Assembly (NCBI GenBank): GCA_030770545.1
Contig: CM061109.1
Span: forward strand, 3,844,001 to 3,908,000
Direction of reading: 5' to 3'
DNA: 64,000 nucleotides
Origin: Macropodus opercularis
Taxonomy: Eukaryota; Chordata; Actinopteri; Anabantiformes; Osphronemidae
Made by a program: the position numbers and the translations under genes
Shown: in pieces, positions 9,840-23,800 of the stretch
How the letters are laid out: every line of letters starts with the position of its first letter
How positions within the stretch are numbered: position 1 is the stretch's first letter
Notes under the pieces: model-generated
The model's input: the letters and a program-made list of their open reading frames with translations, nothing else
What the model was told of the DNA's origin: nothing
Databases searched by the model: none

Positions 9840-10690
9840 CTCTCCTAAGCAAGAAGTGACAAACTGGCTCAAAAGCAGAGCACAAATTGAAAATGATGTT
9901 TACTATATTAACAAGAAGCCATGCCTACCCAGAAGTCTGTTCCATACAGCAGCTGTAATGAGCCATGGGCTCAGGGGGGATGGTGACAATAGTGGGACGG
10001 CACTTCTACGCCTATGGATTTAATACTTACTCAAAAAATTTTTGTAGATCATGTCTCATCTGTTGTAAACATAATCCACAAGGTAATCTCAGACCGAAAA
10101 GGGGACAGTTCCCCCAAGATAAATATCCTTTTCAGTTCATACACATGGATTTTATTGAACTAACACCAAGTCAGCAATATAAGTATTGCCTCGTTCTCAT
10201 AGATCCATATTCAAAATGGATTGAAATCGTTCCAAGCAAGACAGCAGATGCCCTTACAGTAGCAAAAGCCATATGCAAACACATAATACCACAACATGGT
10301 ATTCCAGAAGTAATCTATAGTGACAACGGGACACATTTTGTGAATGAAGTAGTGTCACGAATGGCAGAACATCTAGGAATACGTCAAAAATCATTGTTCA
10401 TACCACCCACAAAGTGCAGGATTGGTGGAACGAACAAAATGCTGAAGGAGAAAGAGGTTGTTAATGCAAGTAATCTGCCAGACAATGTTTTGTCTCCCCA
10501 GGCAACGCTCATACAGCCAGGTGACCAGATCCTAATCAAAGTGATCAAACGGAAGAACTGGTCCAGTCCCCGCTGGGAAGGCCCCTACACAGTCCTGCTG
10601 ACCACACCAACAGCGCTGAAGATAGCAGAGAGAGACACGTGGATTCACCAGAGCCACTGCAAAAAGCTGCCACCACTGACATCTGAGTAG
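9829..10690 (+). pseudogene. ERV1 integrase, frameshifted at the catalytic Glu
   Basis: Integrase joins proviral DNA to the host genome. A zinc-binding His and Cys region is split between two frames (9829-10023, and the frame from 9965, which has C-X2-C near 10045). The first catalytic Asp is residue 62 (10148-10150) and the second residue 120 (10322-10324) of the frame at 9965. The expected Glu codon is at 10428-10430, about 35 codons further, but displaced by one base, so the catalytic triad is not in one frame. The C-terminal GPY-type domain is open to TAG 10688-10690. Confidence 0.85.
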
Positions 10691-10737
10691 GGTGGAAGTC
10701 GGCCGGCACCAAAGCCCTTGGCTGCAGAAGAAACCAT

Positions 10738-10759
10738 CTGAACCCTGCTCCCAGCTATG
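10738..10759 (+). other. Candidate env splice acceptor
   Basis: ccctgctcccag ends at 10754, two bases before the first env ATG (10757). It pairs logically with the donor at 5848. Consensus only. Confidence 0.45.
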
Positions 10760-12483
10760 ATGTCGAGGGGTAAGCTGTGTGCAGTGGCAACTGCTGGGAC
10801 TGCAATTGTAGTAACCATAACAACACTGCTGCTGTGGGAGGATGGTCTTTTGCCAGGGAAAGACGCTCCAGTGAAGGTCATCTTGCATCGTCCGCGCCGA
10901 GAGATCAGAGACTAAGACGCATGGACAGCCGCACAGGACTACCTCAAGGACAATCCAGATGGTAATCTATGGCTGGCATATACCAACTATACGGCCAAGA
11001 CAATTACTGAGGGGTCTTGTGTGATCTGTGCCAAGGCACGACCACAACTGACTGTGGTTCCTTTTCCTTATGACACACATTCCTGTTATCAAGAAACTCG
11101 AGACAGGGAGCTGGTGACAGAAGATTCTTGTGTTATCCGACTAACCTCTGGAGTCACAGGGACTCCGCTAAAGGGTTACACCCCTACTAACCGGTTTAAT
11201 AAAGACTTTTGTGAATTATCCTGTACAATGAGAGCAGTACTGGGACTAGCAGGAAGACGCATTTACTTTAAAGTGTACAACATATCTAGACACATTTGGA
11301 CATTCGGTGAATCTGTAGATCCCATGTGGCCTACAGGGGACCCGTACAGAAAGCACCCAAAACATCTGGGGATCCCCCAGCTGGTAGGGTTTGTGCAAAC
11401 TGTACGATTGAGTGTTTTCACAAATCCGGAAAAGGACAGCGGATGGGAGTGTTTCCAACCTGCACCATCACGTGGAATGTGACGGACAGAACTAAGACAT
11501 GGGGGAAGCCCATGGGAATGGATTGGACCAAGCATATCCAGAAACGGAACAACCTCACCTACTACAACGTTGAGGGTGTACCAAGGGCACCTCCACACAC
11601 AGAGGATTTCGACCGACTGGCACAGAAAATTGCTGACGTGTGGTGGATGTGTGGAGGAGCTCCTAGACAGACTTTACCGACAGACTGGACTGGCACCTGC
11701 ACGCAAGTAATGTTTCTCACTAATGACATACACATAGAGAGAGAACAACAAACAAACAGGGGACGGCGTAACATCGATATCAGAGCTCAAATGAGTTTGA
11801 ACACCGTCTACCTGGACTCTATTGGGCAACCACGAGGTATTCCACATGAGTTTAAAGCACGGGATGAAGTTAAAGGAGGCTTCACATTAGCTGTTCCATT
11901 TCTGGGCCCCATGGCAGAGATAGCTGAAAACACTGAATGAATCAATTACATCTATTACAATCAACAGAGGTTTGTTAACATCACGCACGATGGAATGAAG
12001 GTGATCGCTGAACAGCTGGCACCGACCTCTGTGATGGCATGGCAGACACGTATGGGAGTTGACATGTTGTTAGCAGAGAAAGGAGGATTGTGTGTTATGT
12101 TTGGTGAAGAATGTTGTACTTTTATTCCAAATAACACTGCACCAGGTGGTTCAGTCAGCCTCGCTCTGGAGAAACTGAAAAACCTGAAGGAGGAATTGGC
12201 ACGAAACTCTGGAGTTGATAACCCCTGGGGATATTGGTTTGATTCAATGTTTGGGCGATGGAAATCCACTATTGTGGCTTTCTTTACTGCAATAGCAGGA
12301 GTATTGCTTCTGTTTATGTTTTTGGCTTGTTGTGCTGTGCCCTGTGTCCGTAGCCTCATTGTGAAGAGTGCTGAAGTGTTGCAGCAGTTGACACTGCAAC
12401 AACTGGAGCTGGAGAGGGAGATTTATGAGGATGAGGAGAGGAAGGAGCATCTCTCCCTATTTGGTGTAGACACAGCAAACTGA
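10757..12483 (+). pseudogene. env: ERV1 envelope gene, broken
   Basis: Env is the membrane glycoprotein, split into surface (SU) and transmembrane (TM) parts. From ATG 10757 a hydrophobic leader follows, then TAA at 10913-10915. The same frame is open again at 11021-11482. A frameshift moves the reading to 11326-11940, which holds an R-G-R-R furin-type site near 11757. A TGA at 11938-11940 interrupts that frame, and the TM part resumes in it at 11995. TM contains a CX6CC motif (Cys33, Cys40-41 of the frame from 11995) and one membrane helix at about residues 88-113, followed by a Glu-rich tail. Two stops and one frameshift make it non-functional as read. Confidence 0.85.
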
Positions 12484-12632
12484 TCAATGCCTGATGTATG
12501 ATGCATGTTCCGAAAATGAGAAATCAAGTGGAATGTGTCTGATGATGATTTGTGCAGATTTTGTTTGCTGTTCATGTAACATAATGTTAACGTTTTATGC
12601 CCAGATTTCACAGAAGGACTAACAGGAGGGAT

Positions 12633-12971
12633 TGTTAGAGGATATGGAGCATAGTCCTCTCTGTGAACTGGTCCTTTCTGTGTCTCTGTGATATCTTTGC
12701 TTGCAGGTACTCCCCATGACCTAGATATGCTAGGGAAGAATGTTTAACCGCCCACGCCAGGAGGAAACTTCACAAAACTGTATTCATGGCATAATGACTT
12801 CCTATGTATCTTATTCACCATATATGGAGTTGTATCTTGTTTCACCAGATGTGAAGGAGTTCCAGGGCGGCTCCCCTTGTGCGCACAAGTGTAAAACTTG
12901 AGATCTCAGAGTTTGTATTCCTTGTGCAGGTGTCTCTGTATTGTTTAAGTGTTGGCAGGCTAGACCCAACA
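12633..12971 (+). repeat. 3' LTR of ERV1, lacking the polyadenylation region
   Basis: It starts TGTTAGAGG and ends GACCCAACA, 339 bp, preceded by the short purine tract aggaggga. Relative to the 5' LTR it has lost an 80-bp block covering AATAAA, and it carries a differently composed stretch before the last 40 bp. The outer flank ggttc does not match the 5' outer flank. Confidence 0.88.
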
Positions 12972-13086
12972 GGTTCACTCTCTCTAGGCACCGCAGCAGT
13001 GGACGCCATCCCACCAACCACCTCTCTAACGTTCATAACTTTCTCCCACACGCTCTGTTAGGAGAGGAGGGTGTGGAGTCAGATTA
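12972..13086. other. Short flank between ERV1 and block L
   Basis: This 115-bp stretch has no partner in the second insert, where different sequence precedes the shared block. I recognise nothing in it. Confidence 0.5.
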
Positions 13087-13921
13087 ATGCTTAATCTGTG
13101 CATTAATACCCCCATAGGTTTCAGTCCACCTCAAACCACAGCTGCAATATATGTGTTGCACTTTTGTCTATGTGCCTCTCAGCTATCTGCTCTCAGGTTA
13201 AAGCTGCAGTAACAGTCAAGTCGCTGGAGTGATCTGGACACAGAGGATCCTCATCCAGGATCGTGTAGAGGAAAGACCATAAAAAATGAAATAAAAATAG
13301 ATTCAATTTTCAATTCAATTCATTTCAACTTTATTTATATAGCAAAAATTCACAACATCAGTTATCTCAAGGCGCTTTACAAGTAAGGTTTAAGACCTTA
13401 CACAACTAGACCCAACAAATCCCACATAGAGCAAGCTTTTAATTGTAGCCAATCAATAAATTGTACATTTTAATAGCAACAGCGGAAAAACTCCCTCTAT
13501 AGAGGAAGAAACCTCCAGCAGACCCAGGCTCAGTGTGGGCGGCCATCTGCCTTGACCGGTTGGGGTGAGGGGATAGAGAAGAGAGAAAAGAACACAACCA
13601 CAACAACAAAACAAGCAGCAACAGAACACAGGCAGAATGGTTGGACCAGCAAATGAACACTGGAGACACACGGCTCTGAGTCTGACGATACCTGGAGATG
13701 AGAATAGAGTTAGTCACATGTAGACATGGAGGCATGTTAGTGGATACAGGAAATGGAAAAGTAGAGGAGCTCAGTGAATGAAGGACGTCCCCCAGCATCT
13801 AAGTCTAAGAGACTCAATCAAATTCGACCTTTCTTTAATCTAGAGAGGAATCAGTGTCTGCTGAAACAAGACGTTGTGTAGCATGTTTCTTAGAATAAAG
13901 TCTCTTTTAAATGACCGACCG
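13087..13921 (-). repeat. Block L, copy 1, with an L2-like LINE 3' end
   Basis: It is nearly identical to 58412-59244. The part at about 13303-13812 is, on the minus strand, the 3' untranslated end of the same LINE family as 54938-56813. It ends with ggcgctatataaataaag-type sequence and repeated gaattgaatt. The outer 13087-13302 recurs inverted at 43185-43330. On its right it joins a truncated satellite unit. Minus-strand open frames here are inside the LINE tail and are not genes. Confidence 0.88.
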
Positions 13922-14816
13922 TGTTACAGGTTCAGAGGTTAATCATAAAATCCTCCTTTTTCTGTTTAGAGGAACCTTTCCCTTGTGTCGACTGTAACCC
14001 TCAGTCTGGACTCAGGCGTCAGTCGGCAGACTGTCCGTCCAACTTCTGACACCAAGATGTCGTGGAAAAACCTTCTTCAAATGCTGGAACATACTGAGAA
14101 AACTAGAGGAGCATGTTGGTGTAATGAACCAGCTCAACGTTTAGTACGTGCTGGCATGAGGAAGACATCCTACAGCGAACCACTGTCTTCTGATGGATGT
14201 TAACACCAGAGCTTCTTATATATTGTAACACAACGGTTTAGCCACCCCTCGCATGCTACCTGCTGTCTAAACGCATGTTCCATTTGGCCAACAGACCAAC
14301 CTGGTAAAGCTTCTAACTTCCCCATTTTGTTCCCTGTGGTTGTGTAGATTCACTTGGGCCGGTGCTTAAACTTTCAATGGGCTTATCATTCACACAGGGG
14401 TTTTCACTCACACTGATCTTCCCATCTCATCGTATGGTTGGATCTTATCACACATACTCTAACTTTGGGTGACTCTCTTCAGCCAGGTAGTTTGTATGAA
14501 ACATTCATTCCGAGCAACGTACCCTGTAGTGTGCTTATCAGCAATGCACACGGGACACTGAAGGAGTCATCGCAAAGCTTATGATGTTATTATATCAGTC
14601 ATACGCCCATTTTATTCAGATGGGACATCCCTAGATGTATGAATGCTCTAAAACATAAAATCAACTCAAATAAAACTAAATACAAGCTAGGTTTACCACA
14701 AAGTTATATGTAAGAAGACACAGAATTTTTAAAGCTATGCCCAAATCAATGCTTTGCCCCAACCTACAGGGAACTACTGTAATCTGTCAATACCCAAAGC
14801 ATCTATTCTATACATT
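13922..14816. repeat. Shortened satellite unit at the array edge
   Basis: The unit begins mid-sequence and lacks about 117 bp found in normal units between cgtaaaat and cctcctttttctg. It also lacks exactly 489 bp between the two acaagctagg motifs of the dimer. The next B half is therefore 1105 bp away rather than 1594. The 59245 array starts with the same 117-bp loss but keeps the 489 bp. Confidence 0.9.
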
Positions 14817-17800
14817 TGCACTTTCAGTCCAAAACCTGTTAACTAATGATCAGTAGCCTGAGCATCACAGAGAGGAGACTTGTTGGCTCTCGCCTCAACA
14901 ATGAGTTTATGTTACAAGTTCAGAGGTTCATCGTAAAATACTGTGATGTAATTTCAGTTTGTATGTGATATAAAAGATGGTTCATAACACTGTACTCACT
15001 GTGAACGGAGCATCCGCTGTCCGCCTCCTGTTCCGAACATCAGGCGGGAATCCAGTCCTCCTTTTTCTGTTTAGAGGAACCTTTCCCTTGTGTCGACTGT
15101 AACCCTCAGTCTGGACTCAGGCGTCAGTCGGCAGACTGTCCGTCCAACTTCTGACACCAAGATGTCGTGGAAAAACCTTCTTCAAATGCTGGAACATACT
15201 GAGAAAACTAGAGGAGCATGTTGGTGTAATGAACCAGCTCAACGTTTAGTACGTGCTGGCATGAGGAAGACATCCTACAGCGAACCACTGTCTTCTGATG
15301 GTTGTTAACACCAGAGCTTCTTATATATTGTAACACAATGGTTTAGCCACCCCTCGCATGCTACCTGCTGTCTAAACGCATGTTCCATTTGGCCAACAGA
15401 CCAACCTGGTAAAGCTTCTAACTTCCCCATTTTTTCCCTGTGGTTGTGTAGATTCACTTGGGCCGGTGCTTAAACTTTCAATGGGCTTATCATTCATACA
15501 GGGGTTTTCACTCACACTGATCTTCCCATCTCATCGTATGGTTGGATCTTATCAAACATACTCTAACTTTGGGTGACTCTCTTCAGCCAGGTAGTTTGTA
15601 TGACACATTCGTTCCGAGCAACGTACCCTGTAGTGTGCTTATCAGCAATGCACACGGGACACTGAAGGAGTCATCGCAAAGCTTATGATGTTATTATATC
15701 AGTCATACGCCCATTTTATTCAGATGGGACATCCCTAGATGTATGAATGCTCTAAAACATAAAATCAACTCAAATAAAACTAAATACAAGCTAGGTTTAC
15801 CACAAAGTGACACAAATGAAGACAAAAAAAATCTGCTTTAAAACATAGGCCACAATGTTGCTGAACTTTTTCTTACACATGTGGTCGATTCTCTTTAAAC
15901 CCATTAATGACTTACACAACGTAAGACTTCAGTATTTGTAATATCCTACATGTAACTTCACTGTAACATTCACTGACCACTAAAGAAATTACAGAACGCG
16001 TCAGGTGACTAAACCATTTCACAGAGCTACACACACATTCTTCACCTACACATAGTTGCTTCAGAACACTGGACTCACTCTGAATGGAGCGTCCGCTGTC
16101 TGCCTCCTGTCCCGGATGTCAGGCGGGAATCCAGTCCTGTTTCTGTGGAGCAGGTGGAACTTTTCCCTGGTGTCGGCTGTAACCATTAGTCTGGACTCAG
16201 GCGCCGGTCAGCAGACTGTCCATCACACTTTTATACTACAAAATAAAACCAATATAAATCAAATTAATCAAAATACAAGCTAGGTTTAACACAAAGGTAC
16301 ATGTAAGTAGACACAGAAGTTTTAAAGCTATGCCCAAATCAATGCTTTGCCCCAACCTACAGGGAACTCCTGTAATCTGTTAATACCCAAAGCATCTATT
16401 CTATACATTTGCACTTTCAGTCCAAAACCTGTTAACTAATGATCAGTAGCCTGAGCATCACAGAGAGGAGACTTGTTGGCTCTCGCCTCAACAATGAGTT
16501 TATGTGACAAGTTCAGAGGTTCATCGTAAAATACTGTGATGTAATTTCAGTTTGTATGTGATATAAAAGATGGTTCATAACACTGTACTCACTGTGAACG
16601 GAGCATCCGCTGTCCGCCTCCTGTTCCGAACATCAGGCGTGAATCCAGTCCTCCTTTTTCTGTTTAGAGGAACCTTTCCCTTGTGTCGACTGTAACCCTC
16701 AGTGTGGACTCAGGCATCAGTCGGCAGACTGTCCGTCCAACTTCTGACACCAAGATGTCGTGGAAAAACCTTCTTCAAATGCTGGAACATACTGAGAAAA
16801 CTAGAGGAGCATGTTGGTGTAATGAACCAGCTCAACGTTTAGTACGTGCTGGCATGAGGAAGACATCCTACAGCGAACCACTGTCTTCTGATGGATGTTA
16901 ACACCAGAGCTTCTTATATATTGTAACACAATGGTTTAGCCACCCCTCGCATGCTACCTGCTGTCTAAACGCATGTTCCATTTGGCCAACAGACCAACCT
17001 GGTAAAGCTTCTAACTTCCCCATTTTGTTCCCTGTGGTTGTGTAGATTCACTTGGGCCGGTGCTTAAACTTTCAATGGGCTTATCATTCACACAGGGGTT
17101 TTCACTCACACTGATCTTCCCATCTCATCGTATGGTTGGATCTTATCAAACATACTCTAACTTTGGGTGACTCTCTTCAGCCAGGTAGTTTGTATGACAC
17201 ATTCGTTCCGAGCAACGTACCCTGTAGTGTGCTTATCAGCAATGCACACGGGACACTGAAGGAGTCATCGCAAAGCTTATGATGTTATTATATCAGTCAT
17301 ACGCCCATTTTATTCAGATGGGACATCCCTAGATGTATGAATGCTCTAAAACATAAAATCAACTCAAATAAAACTAAATACAAGCTAGGTTTACCACAAA
17401 GTGACACAAATGAAGACAAAAAAAATCTGCTTTAAAACATAGGCCACAATGTTGCTGAACTTTTTCTTACACATGTGGTCGATTCTCTTTAAACCCATTA
17501 ATGACTTACACAACGTAAGACTTCAGTATTTGTAATATCCTACATGTAACTTCACTGTAACATTCACTGACCACTAAAGAAATTACAGAACGCGTCAGGT
17601 GACTAAACCATTTCACAGAGCTACACACACATTCTTCACCTACACATAGTTGCTTCAGAACACTGGACTCACTCTGAATGGAGCGTCCGCTGTCTGCCTC
17701 CTGTCCCGGATGTCAGGCGGGAATCCAGTCCTGTTTCTGTGGAGCAGGTGGAACTTTTCCCTGGTGTCGGCTGTAACCATCAGTCTGGACTCAGGCGCCG

Positions 17801-20800
17801 GTCAGCAGACTGTCCATCACACTTTTATACTACAAAATAAAACCAAAATAAATCAAATTAATCAAAATACAAGCTAGGTTTAACACAAAGGTACATGTAA
17901 GTAGACACAGAAGTTTTGAAGCTATGCCCAAATCAATGCTTTGCCCCAACCTACAGGGAACTACTGTAATCTGTCAATACCCAAAGCATCTATTCTATAC
18001 ATTTGCACTTTCAGTCCAAAACCTGTTAACTAATGATCAGTAGCCTGAGCATCACAGAGAGGAGACTTGTTGGCTCTCGCCTCAACAATGAGTTTATGTT
18101 ACAAGTTCAGAGGTTCATCGTAAAATACTGTGATGTAATTTCACTTTGTATGTGATATAAAAGATGGTTCATAACACTGTACTCACTGTGAACGGAGCAT
18201 CCGCTGTCCGCCTCCTGTTCCGAACATCAGGCGGGAATCCAGTCCTCCTTTTTCTGTTTAGAGGAACCTTTCCCTTGTGTCGACTGTAACCCTCAGTGTG
18301 GACTCAGGCGTCAGTCGGCAGACTGTCCGTCCAACTTCTGACACCAAGATGTCGTGGAAAAACCTTCTTCAAATGCTGGAACATACTGAGAAAACTAGAG
18401 GAGCATGTTGGTGTAATGAACCAGCTCAACGTTTAGTACGTGCTGGCATGAGGAAGACATCCTACAGCGAACCACTGTCTTCTGATGGATGTTAACACCA
18501 GAGCTTCTTATATATTGTAACACAATGGTTTAGCCACCCCTCGCATGCTACCTGCTGTCTAAACGCATGTTCCATTTGGCCAACAGACCAACCTGGTAAA
18601 GCTTCTAACTTCCCCATTTTGTTCCCTGTGGTTGTGTAGATTCACTTGGGCCGGTGCTTAAACTTTCAATGGGCTTATCATTCACACAGGGGTTTTCACT
18701 CACACTGATCTTCCCATCTCATCGTATGGTTGGATCTTATCAAACATACTCTAACTTTGGGTGACTCTCTTCAGCCAGGTAGTTTGTATGACACATTCGT
18801 TCCGAGCAACGTACCCTGTAGTGTGCTTATCAGCAATGCACACGGGACACTGAAGGAGTCATCGCAAAGCTTATGATGTTATTATATCAGTCATACGCCC
18901 ATTTTATTCAGATGGGACATCCCTAGATGTATGAATGCTCTAAAACATAAAATCAACTCAAATAAAACTAAATACAAGCTAGGTTTACCACAAAGTCACA
19001 CAAATGAAGACAAAAAAAATCTGCTTTAAAACATAGGCCACAATGTTGCTGAACTTTTTCTTACACATGTGGTCGATTCTCTTTAAACCCATTAATGACT
19101 TACACAACGTAAGACTTCAGTATTTGTAATATCCTACATGTAACTTCACTGTAACATTCACTGACCACTAAAGAAATTACAGAACGCGTCAGGTGACTAA
19201 ACCATTTCACAGAGCTACACACACATTCTTCACCTACACATAGTTGCTTCAGAACACTGGACTCACTCTGAATGGAGCGTCCGCTGTCTGCCTCCTGTCC
19301 CGGATGTCAGGCGGGAATCCAGTCCTGTTTCTGTGGAGCAGGTGGAACTTTTCCCTGGTGTCGGCTGTAACCATAAGTCTGGACTCAGGCGCCGGTCAGC
19401 AGACTGTCCATCACACTTTTATACTACAAAATAAAACCAATATAAATCAAATTAATCAAAATACAAGCTAGGTTTAACACAAAGGTACATGTAAGTAGAC
19501 ACAGAAGTTTTAAAGCTATGCCCAAATCAATGCTTTGCCCCAACCTACAGGGAACTACTGTAATCTGTCAATACCCAAAGCATCTATTCTATACATTTGC
19601 ACTTTCAGTCCAAAACCTGTTAACTAATGATCAGTAGCCTGAGCATCACAGAGAGGAGACTTGTTGGCTCTCGCCTCAACAATGAGTTTATGTTACAAGT
19701 TCAGAGGTTCATCGTAAAATACTGTGATGTAATTTCAGTTTGTATGTGATATAAAAGATGGTTCATAACACTGTACTCACTGTGAACGGAGCATCCGCTG
19801 TCCGCCTCCTGTTCCGAACATCAGGCGGGAATCCAGTCCTCCTTTTTCTGTTTAGAGGAACCTTTCCCTTGTGTCGACTGTAACCCTCAGTCTGGACTCA
19901 GGCGTCAGTCGGCAGACTGTCCGTCCAACTTCTGACACCAAGATGTCGTGGAAAAACCTTCTTCAAATGCTGGAACATACTGAGAAAACTAGAGGAGCAT
20001 GTTGGTGTAATGAACCAGCTCAACGTTTAGTACGTGCTGGCATGAGGAAGACATCCTACAGCGAACCACTGTCTTCTGATGGATGTTAACACCAGAGCTT
20101 CTTATATATTGTAACACAATGGTTTAGCCACCCCTCGCATGCTACCTGCTGTCTAAACGCATGTTCCATTTGGCCAACACACCAACCTGGTAAAGCTTCT
20201 AACTTCCCCATTTTGTTCCCTGTGGTTGTGTAGATTCACTTGGGCCGGTGCTTAAACTTTCAATGGGCTTATCATTCACACAGGGGTTTTCACTCACACT
20301 GATCTTCCCATCTCATCGTATGGTTGGATCTTATCAAACATACTCTAACTTTGGGTGACTCTCTTCAGCCAGGTAGTTTGTATGACACATTCGTTCCGAG
20401 CAACGTACCCTGTAGTGTGCTTATCAGCAATGCACACGGGACACTGAAGGAGTCATCGCAAAGCTTATGATGTTATTATATCAGTCATACGCCCATTTTA
20501 TTCAGATGGGACATCCCTAGATGTATGAATGCTCTAAAACATAAAATCAACTCAAATAAAACTAAATACAAGCTAGGTTTACCACAAAGTCACACAAATG
20601 AAGACAAAAAAAATCTGCTTTAAAACATAGGCCACAATGTTGCTGAACTTTTTCTTACACATGTGGTCGATTCTCTTTAAACCCATTAATGACTTACAAA
20701 ACGTAAGACTTCAGTATTTGTAATATCCTACATGTAACTTCACTGTAACATTCACTGACCACTAAAGAAATTACAGAACGCGTCAGGTGACTAAACCATT

Positions 20801-23800
20801 TCACAGAGCTACACACACATTCTTCACCTACACATAGTTGCTTCAGAACACTGGACTCACTCTGAATGGAGCGTCCGCTGTCTGCCTCCTGTCCCGGATG
20901 TCAGGCGGGAATCCAGTCCTGTTTCTGTGGAGCAGGTGGAACTTTTCCCTGGTGTCGACTGTAACCATCAGTCTGGACTCAGGTGCCGGTCAGCAGACTG
21001 TCCATCACACTTTTATACTACAAAATAAAACCAATATAAATCAAATTAATCAAAATACAAGCTAGGTTTAACACAAAGGTACATGTAAGTAGACACAGAA
21101 GTTTTGAAGCTATGCCCAAATCAATGCTTTGCCCCAACCTACAGGGAACTACTGTAATCTGTCAATACCCAAAGCATCTATTCTATACATTTGCACTTTC
21201 AGTCCAAAACCTGTTAACTAACGATCAGTAGCCTGAGCATCACAGAGAGGAGACTTGTTGGCTCTCGCCTCAACAATGAGTTTATGTTACAAGTTCAGAG
21301 GTTCATCGTGAAATACTGTGATGTAATTTCAGTTTGTATGTGATATAAAAGATGGTTCGTAACACTGTACTCACTGTGAACGGAGCATCCGCTGTCCGCC
21401 TCCTGTTCCGAACATCAGGCGGGAATCCAGTCCTCCTTTTTCTGTTTAGAGGAACCTTTCCCTTGTGTCGACTGTAACCCTCAGTCTGGACTCAGGCGTC
21501 AGTCGGCAGACTGTCCGTCCAACTTCTGACACCAAGATGTCGTGGAAAAACCTTCTTCAAATGCTGGAACATACTGAGAAAACTAGAGGAGCATGTTGGT
21601 GTAATGAACCAGCTCAACGTTTAGTACGTGCTGGCATGAGGAAGACATCCTACAGCGAACCACTGTCTTCTGATGGATGTTAACACCAGAGCTTCTTATA
21701 TATTGTAACACAATGGTTTAGCCACCCCTCGCATGCTACCTGCTGTCTAAACGCATGTTCCATTTGGCCAACAGACCAACCTGGTAAAGCTTCTAACTTC
21801 CCCATTTTGTTCCCTGTGGTTGTGTAGATTCACTTGGGCCGGTGCTTAAACTTTCAATGGGCTTATCATTCACACAGGGGTTTTCACTCACACTGATCTT
21901 CCCATCTCATCGTATGGTTGGATCTTATCAAACATACTCTAACTTTGGGTGACTCTCTTCAGCCAGGTAGTTTGTGTGACACATTCGTTCCGAGCAACGT
22001 ACCCTGTAGTGTGGTTATCAGCAATGCACACGGGACACTGAAGGAGTCATCGCAAAGTTTATGATGTTATTATATCAGTCATACGCCCATTTTATTCAGA
22101 TGGGACATCCCTACATGTATGAATGCTCTAAAACATAAAATCAACTCAAATAAAACTAAATACAAGCTAGGTTTACCAAAAAGTGACACAAATGAAGACA
22201 AAAAAAATCTGCTTTAAAACATAGGCCACAATGTTGCTGAACTTTTTCTTACACATGTGGTCGATTCTCTTTAAACCCATTAATGACTTACACAAGGTAA
22301 GACTTCAGTATTTGTAATATCCTACATGTAACTTCACTGTAACATTCACTGACCACTAAAGAAATTACAGAACGCGTCAGGTGACTAAACCATTTCACAG
22401 AGCTACACACACATTCTTCACCTACACATAGTTGCTTCAGAACACTGGACTCACTCTGAATGGAGCGTCCGCTGTCTGCCTCCTGTCCCGGATGTCAGGC
22501 GGGAATCCAGTCCTGTTTCTGTGGAGCAGGTGGAACTTTTCCCTGGTGTCGGCTGTAACCATCAGTCTGGACTCAGGCGCCGGTCAGCAGACTGTCCATC
22601 ACACTTTTATACTACAAAATAAAACCAAAATAAATCAAATTAATCAAAATACAAGCTAGGTTTAACACAAAGGTACATGTAAGTAGACACAGAAGTTTTA
22701 AAGCTATGCCCAAATCAATGCTTTGCCCCAACCTACTGGGAACTACTGTAATCTGTCAATACCCAAAGCATCTATTCTATACATTTGCACTTTCAGTCCA
22801 AAACCTGTTAACTAATGATCAGTAGCCTGAGCATCACAGAGAGGAGACTTGTTGGCTCTCGCCTCAACAATGAGTTTATGTTACAAGTTCAGAGGTTCAT
22901 CGTAAAATACTGTGATGTAATTTCAGTTTGTATGTGATATAAAAGATGGTTCATAACACTGTACTCACTGTGAACGGAGCATCCGCTGTCCGCCTCCTGT
23001 TCCGAACATCAGGCGGGAATCCAGTCCTCCTTTTTCAGTTTAGAGGAACCTTTCCCTTGTGTCGACTGTAACCCTCAGTCTGGACTCAGGCGTCAGTCGG
23101 CAGACTGTCCGTCCAACTTCTGACACCAAGATGTCGTGGAAAAACCTTCTTCAAATGCTGGAACATACTGAGAAAACTAGAGGAGCATGTTGGTGTAATG
23201 AACCAGCTCAACGTTTAGTACGTGCTGGCATGAGGAAGACATCCTACAGCGAACCACTGTCTTCTGATGGATGTTAACACCAGAGCTTCTTATATATTGT
23301 AACACAATGGTTTAGCCACCCCTCGCATGCTACCTGCTGTCTAAACGCATGTTCCATTTGGCCAACAGACCAACCTGGTAAAGCTTCTAACTTCCCCATT
23401 TTGTTCCCTGTGGTTGTGTAGATTCACTTGGGCCGGTGCTTAAACTTTCAATGGGCTTATCATTCACACAGGGGTTTTCACTCACACTGATCTTCCCATC
23501 TCATCGTATGGTTGGATCTTATCAAACATACTCTAACTTTGGGTGACTCTCTTCAGCCAGGTAGTTTGTATGACACATTCGTTCCGAGCAACGTACCCTG
23601 TAGTGTGCTTATCAGCAATGCACACGGGACACTGAAGGAGTCATCGCAAAGCTTATGATGTTATTATATCAGTCATACGCCCATTTTATTCAGATGGGAC
23701 ATCCCTAGATGTATGAATGCTCTAAAACATGAAATCAACTCAAATAAAACTAAATACAAGCTAGGTTTACCACAAAGTGACACAAATGAAGACAAACTAA

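Larger units (their letters stand above)
5244..12971 (+). mobile_element. Endogenous retrovirus 1 (gamma/epsilon-like), defective
   Basis: The order is 5' LTR, primer-binding site, leader, gag, protease, RT, RNase H, integrase, env, 3' LTR, all on the plus strand. Gag and protease share a frame across one stop, as in gammaretroviruses. The integrase end carries a GPY-type motif and the TM subunit a CX6CC motif. These traits place it among gamma/epsilon-like fish retroviruses. Every gene except protease is visibly broken. The LTRs are unequal (416 and 339 bp), and their outer flanks (ttaat and ggttc) do not form a target duplication, so the provirus may be a recombinant of two insertions. Confidence 0.9.

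Noticed and set aside
13439..13798. Minus-strand 119-codon frame, repeated at 58762-59121
   Set aside because: It lies in the LINE 3' untranslated region and is low-complexity.
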